This document shows, one piece after another, positions 33,488 to 46,700 of a DNA stretch of 64,000 bases. The stretch spans positions 20,434,001-20,498,000 of the forward strand of contig JAPQWV010000012.1 of the NCBI GenBank assembly GCA_027422505.1, written 5' to 3'. The notes beneath the pieces were generated by a model that saw nothing but the letters and a program-made list of their open reading frames with translations, was not told where the DNA came from and made no database searches. The position numbers and the translations under genes are program-made. This DNA comes from Craterostigma plantagineum. Lineage: Eukaryota; Streptophyta; Magnoliopsida; Lamiales; Linderniaceae. Position 1 is the stretch's first letter, and each line of letters begins with the position of its first letter.

Positions 33488-36400
33488 ATGGGGGATAATG
33501 ACACCATGGTTGTACAAACACAAGTTGCAGACTACAGTGTCTTTGGTGCAGCTTCTGGCGACTCCGTTTCTCATGCCGCTGGAAACGTGGCTGTTCCTGC
33601 AGCTGTATCTAATTCTGAAAACCAGATCTCACACGACCCAAGTGCTGTAAATCCTAATGAGGCTATGACTGAGCACTTTGCTGGTGCTTCAGACCCTTCT
33701 TTGAATGCCACTCAAGGTCCTAATTATGGTTCTTTGCTGAATGTATCTGGTGTTACCTCATCAGGGGATGGAGTAACAGCCACTGTCACTGAAAATGGAG
33801 TTGCTTCCTCTCATGGGCCAAGTTCTGCTGCTTTACATCAGCACATGGATGGTTCAGGTATATATCACTATATTTGTAGTTTATTTTTGGACATGTCCGC
33901 TACAGTCATAGACCAATTCATCCAGTCGAAAACATGGAGGAATATTCTTTTTGCATAAAACTATTTCAGGTCTTTCTACTGAAGAAGAAAGACTGTGGAG
34001 TGTAGTTACAGCTAACTCTTCTGACTTCAATGCCTGGACCGCCTTACTTGATGAAACTGAGAGAACGTCAGAGGTATGCGTTCTGGATTTGGATACTTAT
34101 TCTCTTTTTATTCTGCTTTTGTGTTATGCTTGATTTTCCTAAGAATTTGATACAGACATGAATCTGGTGATGATTGGATGTCAGAGTGGTTGATTATTTG
34201 GAACAAACTTGAAGTGCAAGCTCTAAACTTATGTGTGTCGTTGTTGTCTGCCCTCTTAGATGTGGTTTCAGGGGAATATTCATGTTATTTTTCCTCACTT
34301 CGATTTAAGTTATTTTAGAAAAAGTCTCATTCTCCTTTTTGTTTGTAGGGTGACATTTTGAAAATCCGGAAAGTGTATGATGCCTTTTTGGTGGAATTTC
34401 CTTTGTGCTACGGTTACTGGAAGAAATATGCTGATCATGAAGCACGACTGAGCTCAATTGACAAAGTTGCAGAGGTTTATGAACGAGCTGTTCAAGGTGT
34501 TACTTACTCTGTGGACATGTGGTTGCATTACTGTGTGTTTTCCATAAGCACCTATGGCGATCCTGAAGTTATCAGAGGGTAATGTTGTATTTTCCATTGA
34601 TTTATCCTTGCGTCTGTTTGCATCTGGGTCTCTTTGATTTAAAAAATCTCTTGAATGTGATTTTTGCTGTTCAAGTATTATCTTTAGCCGTTTTTCAACA
34701 GCTATTACTGAAGTACCAGTTCTAAGGTTTTGCGGAGACTCAACTATAGATTTAAATTTCCTTTATGTGCAAACCATTGGTTTGTTGGCTGTTGAATGTT
34801 GTGACGAAGGTTTATTGGTAATGTCTCCTGCCACCTGGTCCAATTTTTTTTTTTTATTTAACCATAATATTATTGTAATTTTTCATGAAATTTACTGTTC
34901 TTTACCCCTGCACCTGGGGTGTTTGAATACATTAATTCTGCAATGAAGATTAAGGCTATGATGATTCTTATGAGATCCCCTTGATGAGCTGGGTAAGATT
35001 CTTTCAAGGAAGGTAAATGGGCATGGTTTTTTAGTTCAGAATTCTTAAGTGCTCATTATGTGCATTACTGGTTTTTTGTCACTGCACTTCATATGTAAAT
35101 TATTGCCTATGTCTATTCTTTGTTGTTAATGAATATTACAGTTGCTATACTAATTATTTCAGGCTGTTTGAAAGGGCTATTGCGTACGTCGGTACTGATT
35201 ATTTATGCTTTCCACTGTGGGATAAGTACATTGAGTATGAAATTTCACAACAAGCTTGGCCTCGTGTCGCAACACTTTACACTCGTGTGCTGGAAATTCC
35301 AAATCAACAGTTGGACCGTTATTTTGAAGGGTAATTATTTGCACTTTCAACATGCTTCTATAGTTACTGAACTCCTGATGGGTCCTATAATAATGAACTC
35401 TATAATTTTTCTTCGAATTCTTATCAAAGCTTTTAGTTATATATCCGAATAAGAAATGAGTGGTTAAGAAATACTGGGTTCATAATTTTTGGACATGATC
35501 CGGCTGCCATGCACATTTTGGTTCTTCCCCTAATGCTTGAATGTTGATTTCATTGTTTTTTCACTTGTTCTTATTTGTTGGCGTAGGTACTCTTTTTTAT
35601 CATACATTTACGATCATAGGGTTTGAGTTTATCTGCCAATGGGAATGACTGTTTCTAGTGCCTATGGATGTCCTGCACGACCTGTTTCTCTCATTGATGT
35701 TGGTCCAACGTCTTGCTTCAGGTTTAAAGAATTGGTGGCTAGTAGGCCTCTTTCGGAGTTGCGAACTGCGGAGGAAGTCGCTGCCACAGCTGTTGCTGAC
35801 AATGAAGTTGCAGGTCAAGAAAATGAAGGAGATATACCTCCTGGTGCAGACCAGTCTTATAAAGCTGTAAATCCCAGCTTAAAAGATGCAGAAGATTTGG
35901 AGAAGTATATCGCCGTTAGAGAAGAAATTCATAAGAAAGCTAAAGAGTTTGATTCTAGGATCGTTGGTTTTGAAACAGCTATCAGAAGGCCTTACTTTCA
36001 TGTTCGACCTCTCAATGCCACGGAGCTTGAGAATTGGCATAATTATCTTGATTTTATTGAAGGCGTGGGTGACTTCAATAAGGTATCCAAATTTGGTTGT
36101 TTCATACATCTTTTGTATTTATATAGGATGTAGCTTTAGATGGCCTTGTACATACTGACTTACAGTTAGTTATATCCTCTACGTCATTTCCGTTATTGGA
36201 TAACCGTTGAAGAAGCATCTTTTTAAACGGCATATTGAACTTGGACTAAAGCATGGGCCTTCCATTTGGTTTCAATAAGGCTAAGTACTTCAAACCCTCA
36301 TTTGTGAGTCGATATTCTGGGTTCATCATATGTAGCACGGCAATATACATGTTTTAAACTTCCAATGTTATCATGCAGGTGTTTTCTTATCTTCCTAACC

Positions 36401-39400
36401 ATCTATCTATCAGGCAAAGGGGGGTCCCTCCTTTCATATCGAGGGGCCTTCCCGTTCCGCCAGCGGAGTATTCCTTGTTGATTTCTTCTTCATCACCTTT
36501 GTTCCTTCTTCCATTCTCTTAGTTAGTTTGGATCTGTCGAACAATAATTATTTTGTGGTATGCAGGTTGTTAAGCTTTATGAAAGGTGCTTGATAGCATG
36601 TGCCAATTATCCCGAGTACTGGATTAGGTATATTTTGTGCATGGAATCTAGCGGCAGTATGGATCTTGCTGAGAATGCTCTTGCTCGTGCAACACAAGTT
36701 TTTCTGAAGGTATGGAGTTTCTTGGTGGCACTGGGGTGTGCGTCTTGTTTCAAATTAGTGTTACTGGTTTTATTCAGGAAAATCTTTTTCTGATGTCTGC
36801 ATGTTCAAATAATCATGTTCAACATAAAATATGCGTTCTTGTTTCTCTATTAAAGGAACTCAAAAGAGATTTATGCAAGACCTTCTCATGCATTTTATTT
36901 CCTTATGTGGTTAGTAAAAGATTACTATATGTTGTCTTTTTTACTTTTCCCTTTGACTAATGCTCATGTGGTATAAGGCTGAAGTTTTTCCATGTTTAGA
37001 GTCACTGCTTTTTCTTGGTCTCAACAAGGTGAAATAAAACTCTATGTCTTCAGGATTATTGGTCTGTTCTCAGCCTTACATTTTTCCTTGAACTATATCC
37101 ACCTTCTCGTTTGTTTTTAACTATGAGTTGAGTCATGTAGTTGAGGGGACAGTTACTAACCTATTTTCCCCATGTATCTTCATTTGAAAAGTTCTGAAGA
37201 TGTTTCTTATGATCCACTATTGTTGTATTGATACTTGGTTACATTACTGCTCTTCCCAAGCCTAGAGCATTAACAAGCTGTGTTTTTTGAACAGAAGCAA
37301 CCAGAGATCCATCTCTTTGCTGCTCGTTTTAAGGAGCAGCATGGTGATATTGCTGGAGCTCAAGCTGCTTATCAACTGGTGCACAGCGGAATTTCACCAG
37401 GACTGCTAGAAGCAATCATTAAGCATGCAAATATGGAGAAACGCCTTGTAAGATCACACGATTAATGTCCGTTGACTCCAATACTCGGAAAATCATGTCT
37501 GTTTTGATTTTAAATTTAATGTTTCTCAGGGAAAATTGGACGATGCTTGTTCTTTGTATGAGCAAGCAATTGCAATTGAGAAAGGAAAGGAACAGTCCCA
37601 GACTTTACCTTTATTATATGCCCAGTTCTCGCGCTTTATATACCTGGTATGCTTTATGTTTCGAATTTGTTTTTGTCATACCTGGAGAATTTTTGAAGTT
37701 TTCAATATTCTTTTTGCTGATTTTCAGCTTTTAAAGTGATGTAGGGTGTTTTACTTTCAGTCATTTGTACACTCGGACACCGAATCCAATATTTAACTCG
37801 ATTTATATTGGATGCCAAAATACATTTTGTGGCATTGATTAGAGTGACTTGATGTTGCTTGCGTCGGTTCACTTTTACGTATCGCCGTGTTTTAATGATA
37901 TTGTTTACTCAGTGTCTTAATCTCTCTAGTGTTGTTCCTGTTTATATGGTTGACATTTTGGAATCTGTTAGGAAAACTTCATAGAATTTTATCAAACTTG
38001 TAGACTGCATCCTTTGCCAACTATCATTCTGCCTTGACTGGTATTATGGAATTGGAAGTCTATATAAACACTTTTGATTTGCTGGCCTCATATAACGTCA
38101 AAGACTTCTCGTCATGAAATTGTTTATGTTTAAAATTTCCATAGGTTTCTGGGAACGTTGAGAGAGCTAGAGAGATTCTTGCTCAAGGTGTGGAAAATGC
38201 TCAACTGTCCAGAGCATTGTTAGAGGTTATGTTTTATCCTTATTACCTTCCTCCTTATTGTTTCCCTATTCATTTCTGGAAAATATGAAATTGATTTTAT
38301 TACTAAGCGGGGGGATATATTTTCATTTATAGTTTATGGACTTCTATTTGAATCTCATGTGGTCTTCATATTTCTAAATATTTCAGGCTCTGATCCACTT
38401 AGAGTCGATTCAACCACATCAGAAGCGCATTGATTATATAGATTCCCTAGTTGAAAAAGTCATAGTACCAAATCCGGAGAATCCTAACAATGCAAGTGTT
38501 GATGACAGAGAGGAACTATCGAGCATTTTCTTGGAGGTGACATTTTCTTTTCATGTAGTATTTCTACCTCGACTACTTATATTTTTGGTGGCTTCGCCTG
38601 TGCAATTTTCTTTCTTTTGTTTCATGACCTTTGGAAACGTATGCTTACCGCACATATCTTTAGCCTGCTTGTCACGTGCATTTACAGAGTTGAAAATATG
38701 TAACTCTGAGAAATTGTTTTACGTTTTCTATTTTGGGGCCACTATGCACTTGGATTGTGCAGCTTTTAGTGTTTCCCTGAAGATTCTTGAGCTGATACGT
38801 GTTAATATCTGATGTGCTTAGACATGTTTCACCTCATGCAGTTCTTGGATCTCTTTGGGGATACGGAATCATTTAAGAAGGCGGATCGTCGGCATGCAAA
38901 GTTATTTTTGCACCACAGAAGTGCAACCGTGTCAAGGAAGCGTCATGCTGATGATTATCTATCATCTGACCGAACCAAACTTGCAAAGTCACAGAATGCA
39001 ATTCCTGCTCCTTCGGTGATGGGTGCATATCCTGGCACTCAGACTCAGTGGGCTGCTGGTTATGGTGCAGCCGCACAGGCTTGGCCACAGTCCTCACAAC
39101 CCCAGGCTCAGCAGTGGAATCCTGGTTATGCACAGCAGGTATTTCTTGTTCATTTTCGAAGCATTTTCCTATACAAGATAACCTTTTAGCACTCCATTTC
39201 CTGGCGGTGAATGAGCCAACTGAACAAGGAAACATGGTTATATGTTAAATTGAAACCAAACGAAGTATGGATAATCTTATGTAAAACTCCAGTTAAAAAA
39301 GTTCAGAAGTATTAACAAAGGGGATCCTAGGGTGAATCGATTGACGTTTGTACGAATACATTAGCTTGACTGTGTATGTTGCCTTTGTATGTCACTCTCC

Positions 39401-39937
39401 TTGATTATATATTTCTTTTTATTTTTTCTCCTAGGCAACATATGGTGCTTACGGTGCTTACGCAGCGAGCTATGCACAACCCCAAGCCCCAACAGCTGTA
39501 CCACAAAGTGCTGCCTATGGCACATATCCTCCGACCTATCCAGCTCAGGTAATGTGTCTGCTTTTCGAAATAAACTTTATTGGTACTCGAACTTTCGAGG
39601 TAACATGTCTCGAAACATCATTTTACATCCGTAGGCCATATGCACTATGGCTAGTCACGTCTTCATTGCGTTCTTTATGCCCTCATACATCTACAAACAT
39701 CTCTCTCGCTCGCTCTCTATACATATTCAAGCAACACTATGTAATTAGTGTGCCTGTTATAATATCGCTATTGTTTTTATTCCATATTCCAAATTCACGA
39801 TTCCTCGTTGGCATACAATGCAGGCCTATCCTCCTCAGCCAGTGGCAGCAGCAGCCCCTCTGACTCCTGCCCAACCACAGCCCGCCGTCGCCCCCGCTGC
39901 TCCTCCTTCGGCGACATACTACCCAGGTTACTACTAA
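33488..39937 (+). CDS. PRP39: Pre-mRNA-processing factor 39 (PRP39), 13 coding exons
   Basis: Exons: 33488-33857, 33970-34073, 34349-34578, 35163-35330, 35722-36082, 36566-36709, 37295-37447, 37530-37646, 38145-38225, 38387-38536, 38842-39138, 39435-39548, 39824-39937. All introns are GT-AG and the frame is continuous for 800 residues, close to Arabidopsis PRP39a. PRP39 is a U1-snRNP-associated nuclear protein that helps commit 5' splice sites. After a Ser/Ala-rich N-terminus, HAT (half-a-TPR) helices run from about residue 125 to 630: [61 protein letters not shown] basic link ([10 protein letters not shown]) leads to a Gln/Pro/Ala/Tyr-rich tail ending PGYY. In plants PRP39a affects flowering time. 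No defect is visible. Confidence 0.95.
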
Positions 39938-40509
39938 CCGAGGTGGGGCCCGAAACGGTAAGTTTCATCAAAGTCTATCAAGTTTGCCGCGCAATCTGAT
40001 TCGTAGGTCGGCTGTACCACCGTTGTTGCTACAACTGCGTGCGCTGTGAGTTTGTACTTTCTTTCATAGTTTGTCAGGCCTGAATGTTAATTTGGGTCGC
40101 TAGCCTTTCTTTCGAATCCTCTGCGTGATTATGAGATGTTTGACTGATATTGTTGGATTTTGATCAATTTGCATTTATAGAGGATTTTGATTGCCGGCGA
40201 ACACAATCTATGTGTGAATCCTTATCCCCCCATTAATCTCATAGAAATCAGACTAAAATGCATAAAACTCCCATGTGGTTTAATAAAAGTGAATCATGTG
40301 CTACTTATCATTTACACACCCTAATTGTGGAGTACGGTGCTAGGTTTTAGACACCGCAGGGGGGTACGAGGGAGTTTCTCGCAATAAAAAAGGCATATGA
40401 TAGTAACGTGAATTTCTACGTAACCACGTGCGGTATAACACAATTTACCCTAATCATCTGAACAGTTGCAATATGAATGTTCCTACAAAGAAAATGCTAT
40501 AACATCATC
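39938..40509. other. 3' flank of PRP39 and spacer to the convergent TPR-like gene
   Basis: A possible 3'-UTR mini-intron runs from ACG|GTAAGT (39958) to TTCGTAG (40006). The rest is AT-rich and carries the 3' ends of both convergent genes. No other gene is seen. Confidence 0.4.
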
Positions 40510-41942
40510 CTATGCAGTAGCAGAAGCCATGGTGGTAGAATCCTGGCGAACCTCCACTTGCTTCCCGATAGCCAATCCCTCGTCGTTGCTGCCATCGTCG
40601 TCATCGCCGTCATCAGCGTCCCATAGGAAACTTGCATACGCCGCATGTACGTGGCTAGCCAAGATGGAATTTTTTTCAAGGTAAATTAGTATATAGTAGA
40701 GATACTATTATATGGTATGTGCTATCGAACCTGTTCTTCGACGACGAAGCTTGAACTGCTCTATCGAAATAGTTTTCTGCTCTTTCTTTGTCGCCGTGGA
40801 GTTCCCATATCACCTTAGCGTATTGCGATAAAACTTCGCCATCTTGAGGATCGGCGAGAATCGCCCGTGAGTAGTATTCTTCTGCTCTATTCAGGTCTCC
40901 CTTTCTCTGTCATATATATAACTACATTTAGATTCTTACCTCATATCTTGGATGGGATGGTAAAATGATTCTCCCTCTGATTCTAAAAACAATTCGTCTA
41001 AGGAAATTAGACACATTGAGAAATAAAGTGAATTCTATTGTATCCTTGATTAACTTATAGTCTAACTACTTTTTTCTGAGATAACGGTTAAATTAGGAGA
41101 AAACTAAGTATATATATATATATATTAAACATGTAGAAGGACTTCCATTTCAAAACAAAAATAAATTATGAAATGGCTTGTTTTTAAAATCAGAGGGAGT
41201 ACTGTAATAGTCAATGACTTTTTACCTGATAAAGAAATTGGGCATAGTTCCTCAACACCAAAGGATTTCCAGGATTTTCCTCCAACATTTTCTTGTAATG
41301 CTCTTCCATGCTAATTCCTCCGCTGTCCTCCATGTCGAAGGCGACCCTCCTAAAGCTTCCACCGCCTCCGCCACCGCAAATGCTACCACTGCCGTCGATG
41401 AAGTCTATGCCCGATATTCCGAGCCCAGTAGCTAAGTACATCTTCCCTTCACCGCCCGACCTCGAATAGTCATGTGCTTCATGATTAATGTCTCTTTTCT
41501 TGAATTTCGAGGAATCTTCGTTCTCTCTCGAGTCATTTTCGTCCTCACTTTCCTCTTCTTCGTCGCCGCTGTACAACTGCTCGCCCAAATTGCTAGGGGA
41601 GAAAGAAGGGATTGCCTCCAAAGTGCATCTGGATATTTTCTTGCAGATATTAGGTTTTTCGAAGGGGTTGTAGGATTCGTATTCCATTTCTTCCAAGTTT
41701 CCTTCGGATTGAACCCTTCGAATCAAAGAATTCTCGCGATTGGTCCCTTTTGATTCGGGCAAAGGGGAAGAATGAAATGTGGATTTTCCGAAAAGGTGGG
41801 ACGATCCTCCTCTAATGCACGGTAGTTTTCCGTGGAGTTCGTGGGATTGATGATGATTGTTGCTATTGCTGTTGTTTGGACTTTCCGAGAACGATGGCAT
41901 CAGAGATCCGAGAACCGGCGTAGAAGAGCTCCGTAAGAGCAT
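40510..41942 (-). CDS. TPR-like superfamily protein, 3 exons
   Basis: Minus-strand exons are 41942-41226, 40906-40731 and 40654-40510, with consistent phases and GT-AG introns, giving 345 residues. The N-terminal 200 residues are low-complexity: Ser-rich start MLLRSSSTPVLGS, an acidic run near residue 125 (GDEEEESEDENDSRENED), and a Gly-rich stretch (SICGGGGGGSFRRVA). TPR-like helices begin at EEHYKKMLEENPGNPLVLRN, then RKGDLNRAEEYYSRAILADP, YAKVIWELHGDKERAENYFD and SHVHAAYASFLWDADD. This arrangement matches an uncharacterised plant family (Arabidopsis At1g80130-like). Molecular function is unknown; TPR helices suggest protein binding. The first intron (40907-41225) is mostly a Stowaway MITE. 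Confidence 0.88.
40971..41199. mobile_element. Stowaway MITE in intron 1 of the TPR-like gene (229 bp)
   Basis: Ends CTCCCTCTGATTCTAAAAAC and, inverted, CTCCCTCTGATTTTAAAAAC are Tc1/mariner Stowaway-like. TA follows on the right (41200-41201); the left flank reads TT, so the TA duplication is imperfect. It occupies about 70% of the 319-bp intron. Confidence 0.75.
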
Positions 41943-42591
41943 CTTTTTGGGTCTTCTTTTTCCCTCTTTTTACGACGGTGGTGATTTATGCTGTGTGGAA
42001 AGACACAGAAATGTTAGTGAATAAACATAAAGATATCGGTGGAAAGAGTGTTTTAATGCAAGGAACTTTCATGTTATGATAGAGAGATTGTGATGACATG
42101 AGCTTGAAGGCATGCATAATACGCAGGTAATTAATACATTACCTTTCAGATTCAACTAACTGGACATGAGCTTGCCCGTGGTATAGAAAGCTGAAAGTGA
42201 ACTAACCCTCTAAAAAGTACCAAGAAGTCTAGTTATTTATGCAATTCTAATAGGAAAAAGGAAGGAAAATAAGATATTATTTTGTGTGGTGGAAGAATGA
42301 TGTGTAAATTGCATGGGAAAATATCAAGTTTGAAAGGTCAAATCGTAATGGACCCTAAAGGCATATGCTCCGCCGAGAGAGATCTAAAAATCGTTGGAAA
42401 TCAGCATCAAATACTTTTCATCTTTTTTTTTTTCCTGTCCGGAGGTATTTCCAATCTTGTTTTGAATTAGCCCCTAACTATTAATCAGGTTTGCAATATT
42501 TTTCATCTCCTCCTTTTTCTTTTTTTTTTTAATAACAAGCTGAAAAGAAAAAATTATGCACAAAGAAATCCAAGGAAGTGGAAATTCATAA
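41943..42591 (-). promoter_or_regulatory. Upstream region of the TPR-like gene
   Basis: AT-rich, with no open gene. It should contain the promoter of the minus-strand TPR-like gene, but I see no specific element I can defend. Confidence 0.3.
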
Positions 42592-42870
42592 CCGATTGAA
42601 ATCATCTGTACCACGATCTCTGTCCTATTTCTGTCATATTTCATGTCTCACTTTGAAATCATCTATGATTCTTATGATTATCGAATGGATATCAAATTGA
42701 TCGTCATAAAGCAGAGAATAAATTGGATGTGTTTATTTATTTTTATCATATAAATCACATGAAATGGCGATGATTTTATGATTTGGTGGAATATATGATT
42801 AAAAGAATTAATAAATAAAAAAGAAAATTTACGAATCTAAAGACATAATCCATGACTTGAATGTATTCAT
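42592..42870. mobile_element. MULE-like MITE copy A (eroded)
   Basis: The left end ACCGATTGAAATCATCTGTA and the core (TTATGATTATCG, ATATCAAATTGATCGTCATA, ATCACATGAAATGGCGATG) match copies at 46701 and 49047. The right end is eroded; ATTCATAAC and ATTCATACT near the two ends could be a 9-bp duplication. Confidence 0.55.
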
Positions 42871-43102
42871 ACTAGGAGCACAGCTCAACCTCAAACCTAC
42901 ACAAAATCTCCCTTCTTTAGTGATTGATACCAAGTCAAATTAAAACTCTTCAAGCTTCTTACACAGATTATATTTTGTTACTATATTAGAATTCAGTCCC
43001 CAAACTTGCGAATAATAACTCTACTTTTCCGGAAAAAAAAAAAAAAAAAAACCCATTTAGCGAAATAACGCCTTCTCAAAAATTAAGACTATTGATCTAT
43101 CT

Positions 43103-43642
43103 TAGGGCTCTTAAAAATCGATCCAACACGCCAATCCGACACGAACCGTACCAGAAAATAGCAGGTTCGGATTAGCATTTTTTACCTGTTTACGTAAATG
43201 GGTAAACCCGAACCCAACCCAATTATTAAGTGGGTTAGGTTAGGGTTCGTATTTTCAACCCGAAATCAACCCGGAATCAACCTGAAATCAACCCATTTAA
43301 CCCAAATAATATATATTATTAACATATTATTAATATAAATAAAATAAAAGGATTAACCCTAATTCTCTACCCACTCTCACGCTCACATATGATGCTTTTA
43401 GAAAAAAAAAATTGCATTAGTTCTCACTTTTTTGTTTAATTTGGATTTATAATTCTAAATTTTTTTTTTCTTCTCTTTTTTAATTTAAACGGGTTGGCGG
43501 GTTGAGTTAGGGTTAAAGCAGGTTGGGTTTTAATTTTTCAACCTGTTTAAGTAAACAGGTCAGGTCAGGTTGAAGTTTTCAACCCGTTTATTAAACCGGT
43601 TGAACCCGAAGGTGACCTAACCCGACCTGTTTACCATCCCTA
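43103..43642. mobile_element. hAT MITE (540 bp), AACCCGAACC-iterating
   Basis: The 8-bp target duplication ATCTATCT is exact at 43095-43102 and 43643-43650. The termini are TAGGGCTCTTAAA on the left and TAGGGATGGTAAACAG as the inverse of the right end. The interior repeats AACCCGAAC, CAACCCG and GGGTTAGG words. It ends about 240 bp before the Vps62-family start codon. Confidence 0.85.
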
Positions 43643-43882
43643 ATCTATCTAATTAAGACTTTTTTATTCATATCATATACTTCGATAAAAGGAAAAGACT
43701 ATTCTACGCTTTTCCACATAGACGGAAATATACTAGAAAATACGAAGAACGTCGTACATTTGCGCCAACGCCATTGACGCTGTTTGGTGATGCCGCGCGA
43801 CTATAACGCGCCTCGATGATTCTCCGCCAATTATGGTTTCCCTATGATTTTCGATTTCAAAATTTTGAGAACTTTCCTCAAG

Positions 43883-46452
43883 ATGTTGGGATCATGTAAA
43901 TGCATGTTATGGAGAAGAATCGCCGATCATACGCAGCCCGGACCCGAACCGTTCTCTCTGCCCGACCCGATTCCGCCGTGGCCCGAAGGTACTTTACATG
44001 CTTATGGTGTTTTTCAACTATTAATGGCTGGTAGGTTTGCTTCGTGTGAGTGATTTGAGATTTTACACGTTTCTTCTATCTATATTGGTAGCATTTATCC
44101 GCTTGGTACTCTGTTTGAGGCAACTTATGCGCTTGCATTGCATTTATGTGTGTCATAACTTGTTTTTTGAGCTTATCCGTTACATTGGATTTGGATTGCA
44201 ATTCTGTTAGATGGATTCAAGTTAAAAGGATACTTGGGTATGATTGTGTGATTGGTGGGTGAGATACTGATGATTTAGTGTTACCCTTTCGACAAGAACG
44301 TCTATCGAGTCTTCTTAAGCTGATAGTTCTTTGATCTTCACAATTTGCTAGCTACCGTAAGCTTGGCTCTAAACGAAAAGAAGAAAGAATAGCAATAGCA
44401 TTATCACATTCTCCATCGACTTCAAACTTTTAATTGCATCAAATGGATGAAAGAATAGAACAGCATAAATAATCATGGCTGGTAGGCTTGCTTCATGGGA
44501 GTGATTTTACATTTTACACGTTGCTTTAATCTATATTGGTAGCATTTTATCCGCTTGGTATGGTATTGTCTGTGTTTGAGACAAGTTCTGTCCTTGCATT
44601 GCATTTATGTGTGTGATAACTTGGTTTTTGAGGTTATTAATTGCGTTGAATTTCAATTGCAATTCTGCGGATGGTTTTCTAGTTAAAAGGATATTTGGGT
44701 ATGCTTGTGCGATTGGTGAGCGGGAATACTGATGAGTTAGTGAAAGGCTTCTTCATATGACGGTTCTCCGATCTTCACAATGTTAGCTACCTCAGCTTTA
44801 AACGAAATAAGAAATCACTTTGTCCATCAACTTCGGACTTTTAATGGAGAACTGATTCGACCTATTGCAGGTACAGGATTCGCTACCTCGCCGATCAATT
44901 TAGGCGAGCTCGAGGTTTGTCAAGTTACTAAATTCGAGTCTATATGGGGCTGTAACATTTCTTCAGATGGTAAAGGTGTCAGTTTCTACAAGCCATTAGA
45001 CATCCCAGATGGATACTTCGCCCTCGGTCACTACTGTCAATCCATAGGAAAGCCTCTACAAGGGTTCGTTCTCGTCGCCCGCGAATCATCTACAAACCCA
45101 AGCACAAACCCGCCCTTTCAAGCCCAGTCGATTACACCCTAGTTTGGAGCTCACACGATGGAAGCGATGATGAAATCTTCGACTTGTGTGCTTACTTTTG
45201 GCTGCCCCAGCCGCCCAAGGGCTACAGAGCTATGGGCTTCTTGGCGACCAACAATCCCGAGAAACCATCCATCGACGACGTTAAATGCGTTCGCGATGAT
45301 CTGACTGAGAAATGCGAAGCTCACCGAGCGATCTTGACCGCCCGTTCTGATTCCTTCAAAGTGCCGATCACAGTTTGGACCACACGCCCTCTCCACCGTG
45401 GGATTTACGAAAGAGGCGTAGCAGTGGGAACTTTCTATTGCAGCAGCAGCTTGAAGCGACCCGTCGAAGAACTGGGCATTGCTTGTCTGAAGAACTTAGA
45501 TCCCAACTTACGATCGATGCCCAATTTGGATCAGATTCACGCCCTAATCGGGCATTACGGTCCAAGGCTCTTCTTTCACCCCAACGAATCTTACTTCCCA
45601 TCTTCAGTTTCTTGGTTCTTCGAAAACGGCGCTCTTCTGTACAGTAAAAACAGCTCAGTCGGCGAGCCCATCGACAGCCAAGGCTCAAATCTTCCAATCG
45701 GAGGAACAAACGACAGGCAATATTGGATCGATCTGCCCAGCAATGGGCAAAGAGACTACGTCAAGCGTGGAAACATAGAAAGCTCGAAACTTTACGTCCA
45801 CGTTAAGCCAGCCATGGGCGGGATTTTCACCGATGTCGTAATGTGGGTTTTCTGCCCGTTCAACGGGCCGGGCACCCTTAAGCTCGGGCTGATTAACATC
45901 CCTCTTGGGAAGGTGGGCCAGCACATAGGAGACTGGGAACACTTCACGCTTAGGATAAACAACTTCTCAGGCGAACTGAAGAGCGTTTACTTTTCCCAGC
46001 ACAGCGGCGGCGAGTGGGTCGACGCCTCCGACCTCGAGTTTTTCGAGGGGAACAAAAGCGTCGTTTATTCGTCGAAGAATGGCCACGCTAGCTTTTCCCG
46101 CCCGGGAATTTACCTACAGGGGTCTCAGAAGCTGGGGATTGGGATTAGAAACGATTCTTTGAAGAGCGAGTTTTACGTCGATTCGAGCGTCGAGTACGAG
46201 GTTGTTTCTGCTGAGTATTTGGGAGGTGGGGTCGTTAGGGAGCCTCCATGGCTAAACTTCATGAGGGAGTGGGGCCCGATTGTGGTGTACGATTCGAGGG
46301 CCGAGTTGGATAGGGTGATTGGTTATCTGCCGTCGGCGCTGAGGTGTACGGTGGAGAATGCTTTTAGGAAGCTTCCGATCGAGTTGTACGGCGAGGAGGG
46401 GCCCACGGGCCCGAAGGAGAAGAACAACTGGGTTGGTGATGAGAGAGGCTAG
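43883..46452 (+). CDS. Vps62/DUF946-family protein, 2 exons with a probable frameshift
   Basis: Exon 1, 43883-43988, reads [20 protein letters not shown] then [16 protein letters not shown]. Exon 2 from 44871 continues [19 protein letters not shown]. Both are typical of plant DUF946 (Vps62, PF06101) proteins of about 550 residues. The frame running through [13 protein letters not shown] must change between about 45085 and 45120, because the conserved [18 protein letters not shown] and everything to 46452 lie in another frame. The downstream part is intact: [60 protein letters not shown] and [20 protein letters not shown]. The family's biochemical role is not established. The gene is either freshly disabled or carries a one-base assembly error. 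Confidence 0.82.
44018..44846 (+). repeat. Tandem duplication inside the Vps62-family intron
   Basis: About 44018-44445 and 44473-44846 share ordered blocks: GGCTGGTAGG(T/C)TTGCTTC, CTATATTGGTAGCATTT, ATCCGCTTGGTA, GCATTGCATTTATGTGTGT, AGTTAAAAGGATA and GATCTTCACAAT. The copies are direct, adjacent and moderately diverged. Both lie in the intron 43989-44870, so they do not change the protein. Confidence 0.8.
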
Positions 46453-46700
46453 TCCGTCCGGGCCGGTTTTTTCCGGGTCAGGCCGTGTATGTTTGTGTGA
46501 TGTGATTGGGCTGGTGAAGGACATTCTTTGGGATGTGATGACGGAAGAGGCTTTTTTATTTACAGTGGTAATTATGTCGATATCGGAAGTCAAGATCCAT
46601 ACGAATTCGAACTCGAGATTTCCAACTTGGAAGTGTTTTGAGCATAACCATTAGGTGATGTTTTTGGGACGAATAAATTAAGAAACTACATACAAAATGG

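Noticed and set aside
36400..36480. GC-rich intron patch in PRP39 considered as an organelle insert or extra exon
   Set aside because: It breaks the frame if read as an exon, and the PRP39 exons on both sides join perfectly without it. It is too short to judge as an organelle insert.
45368..45709. Long minus-strand frames opposite the Vps62-family gene
   Set aside because: They are antisense shadows of the GC-rich coding exon and show no family features.
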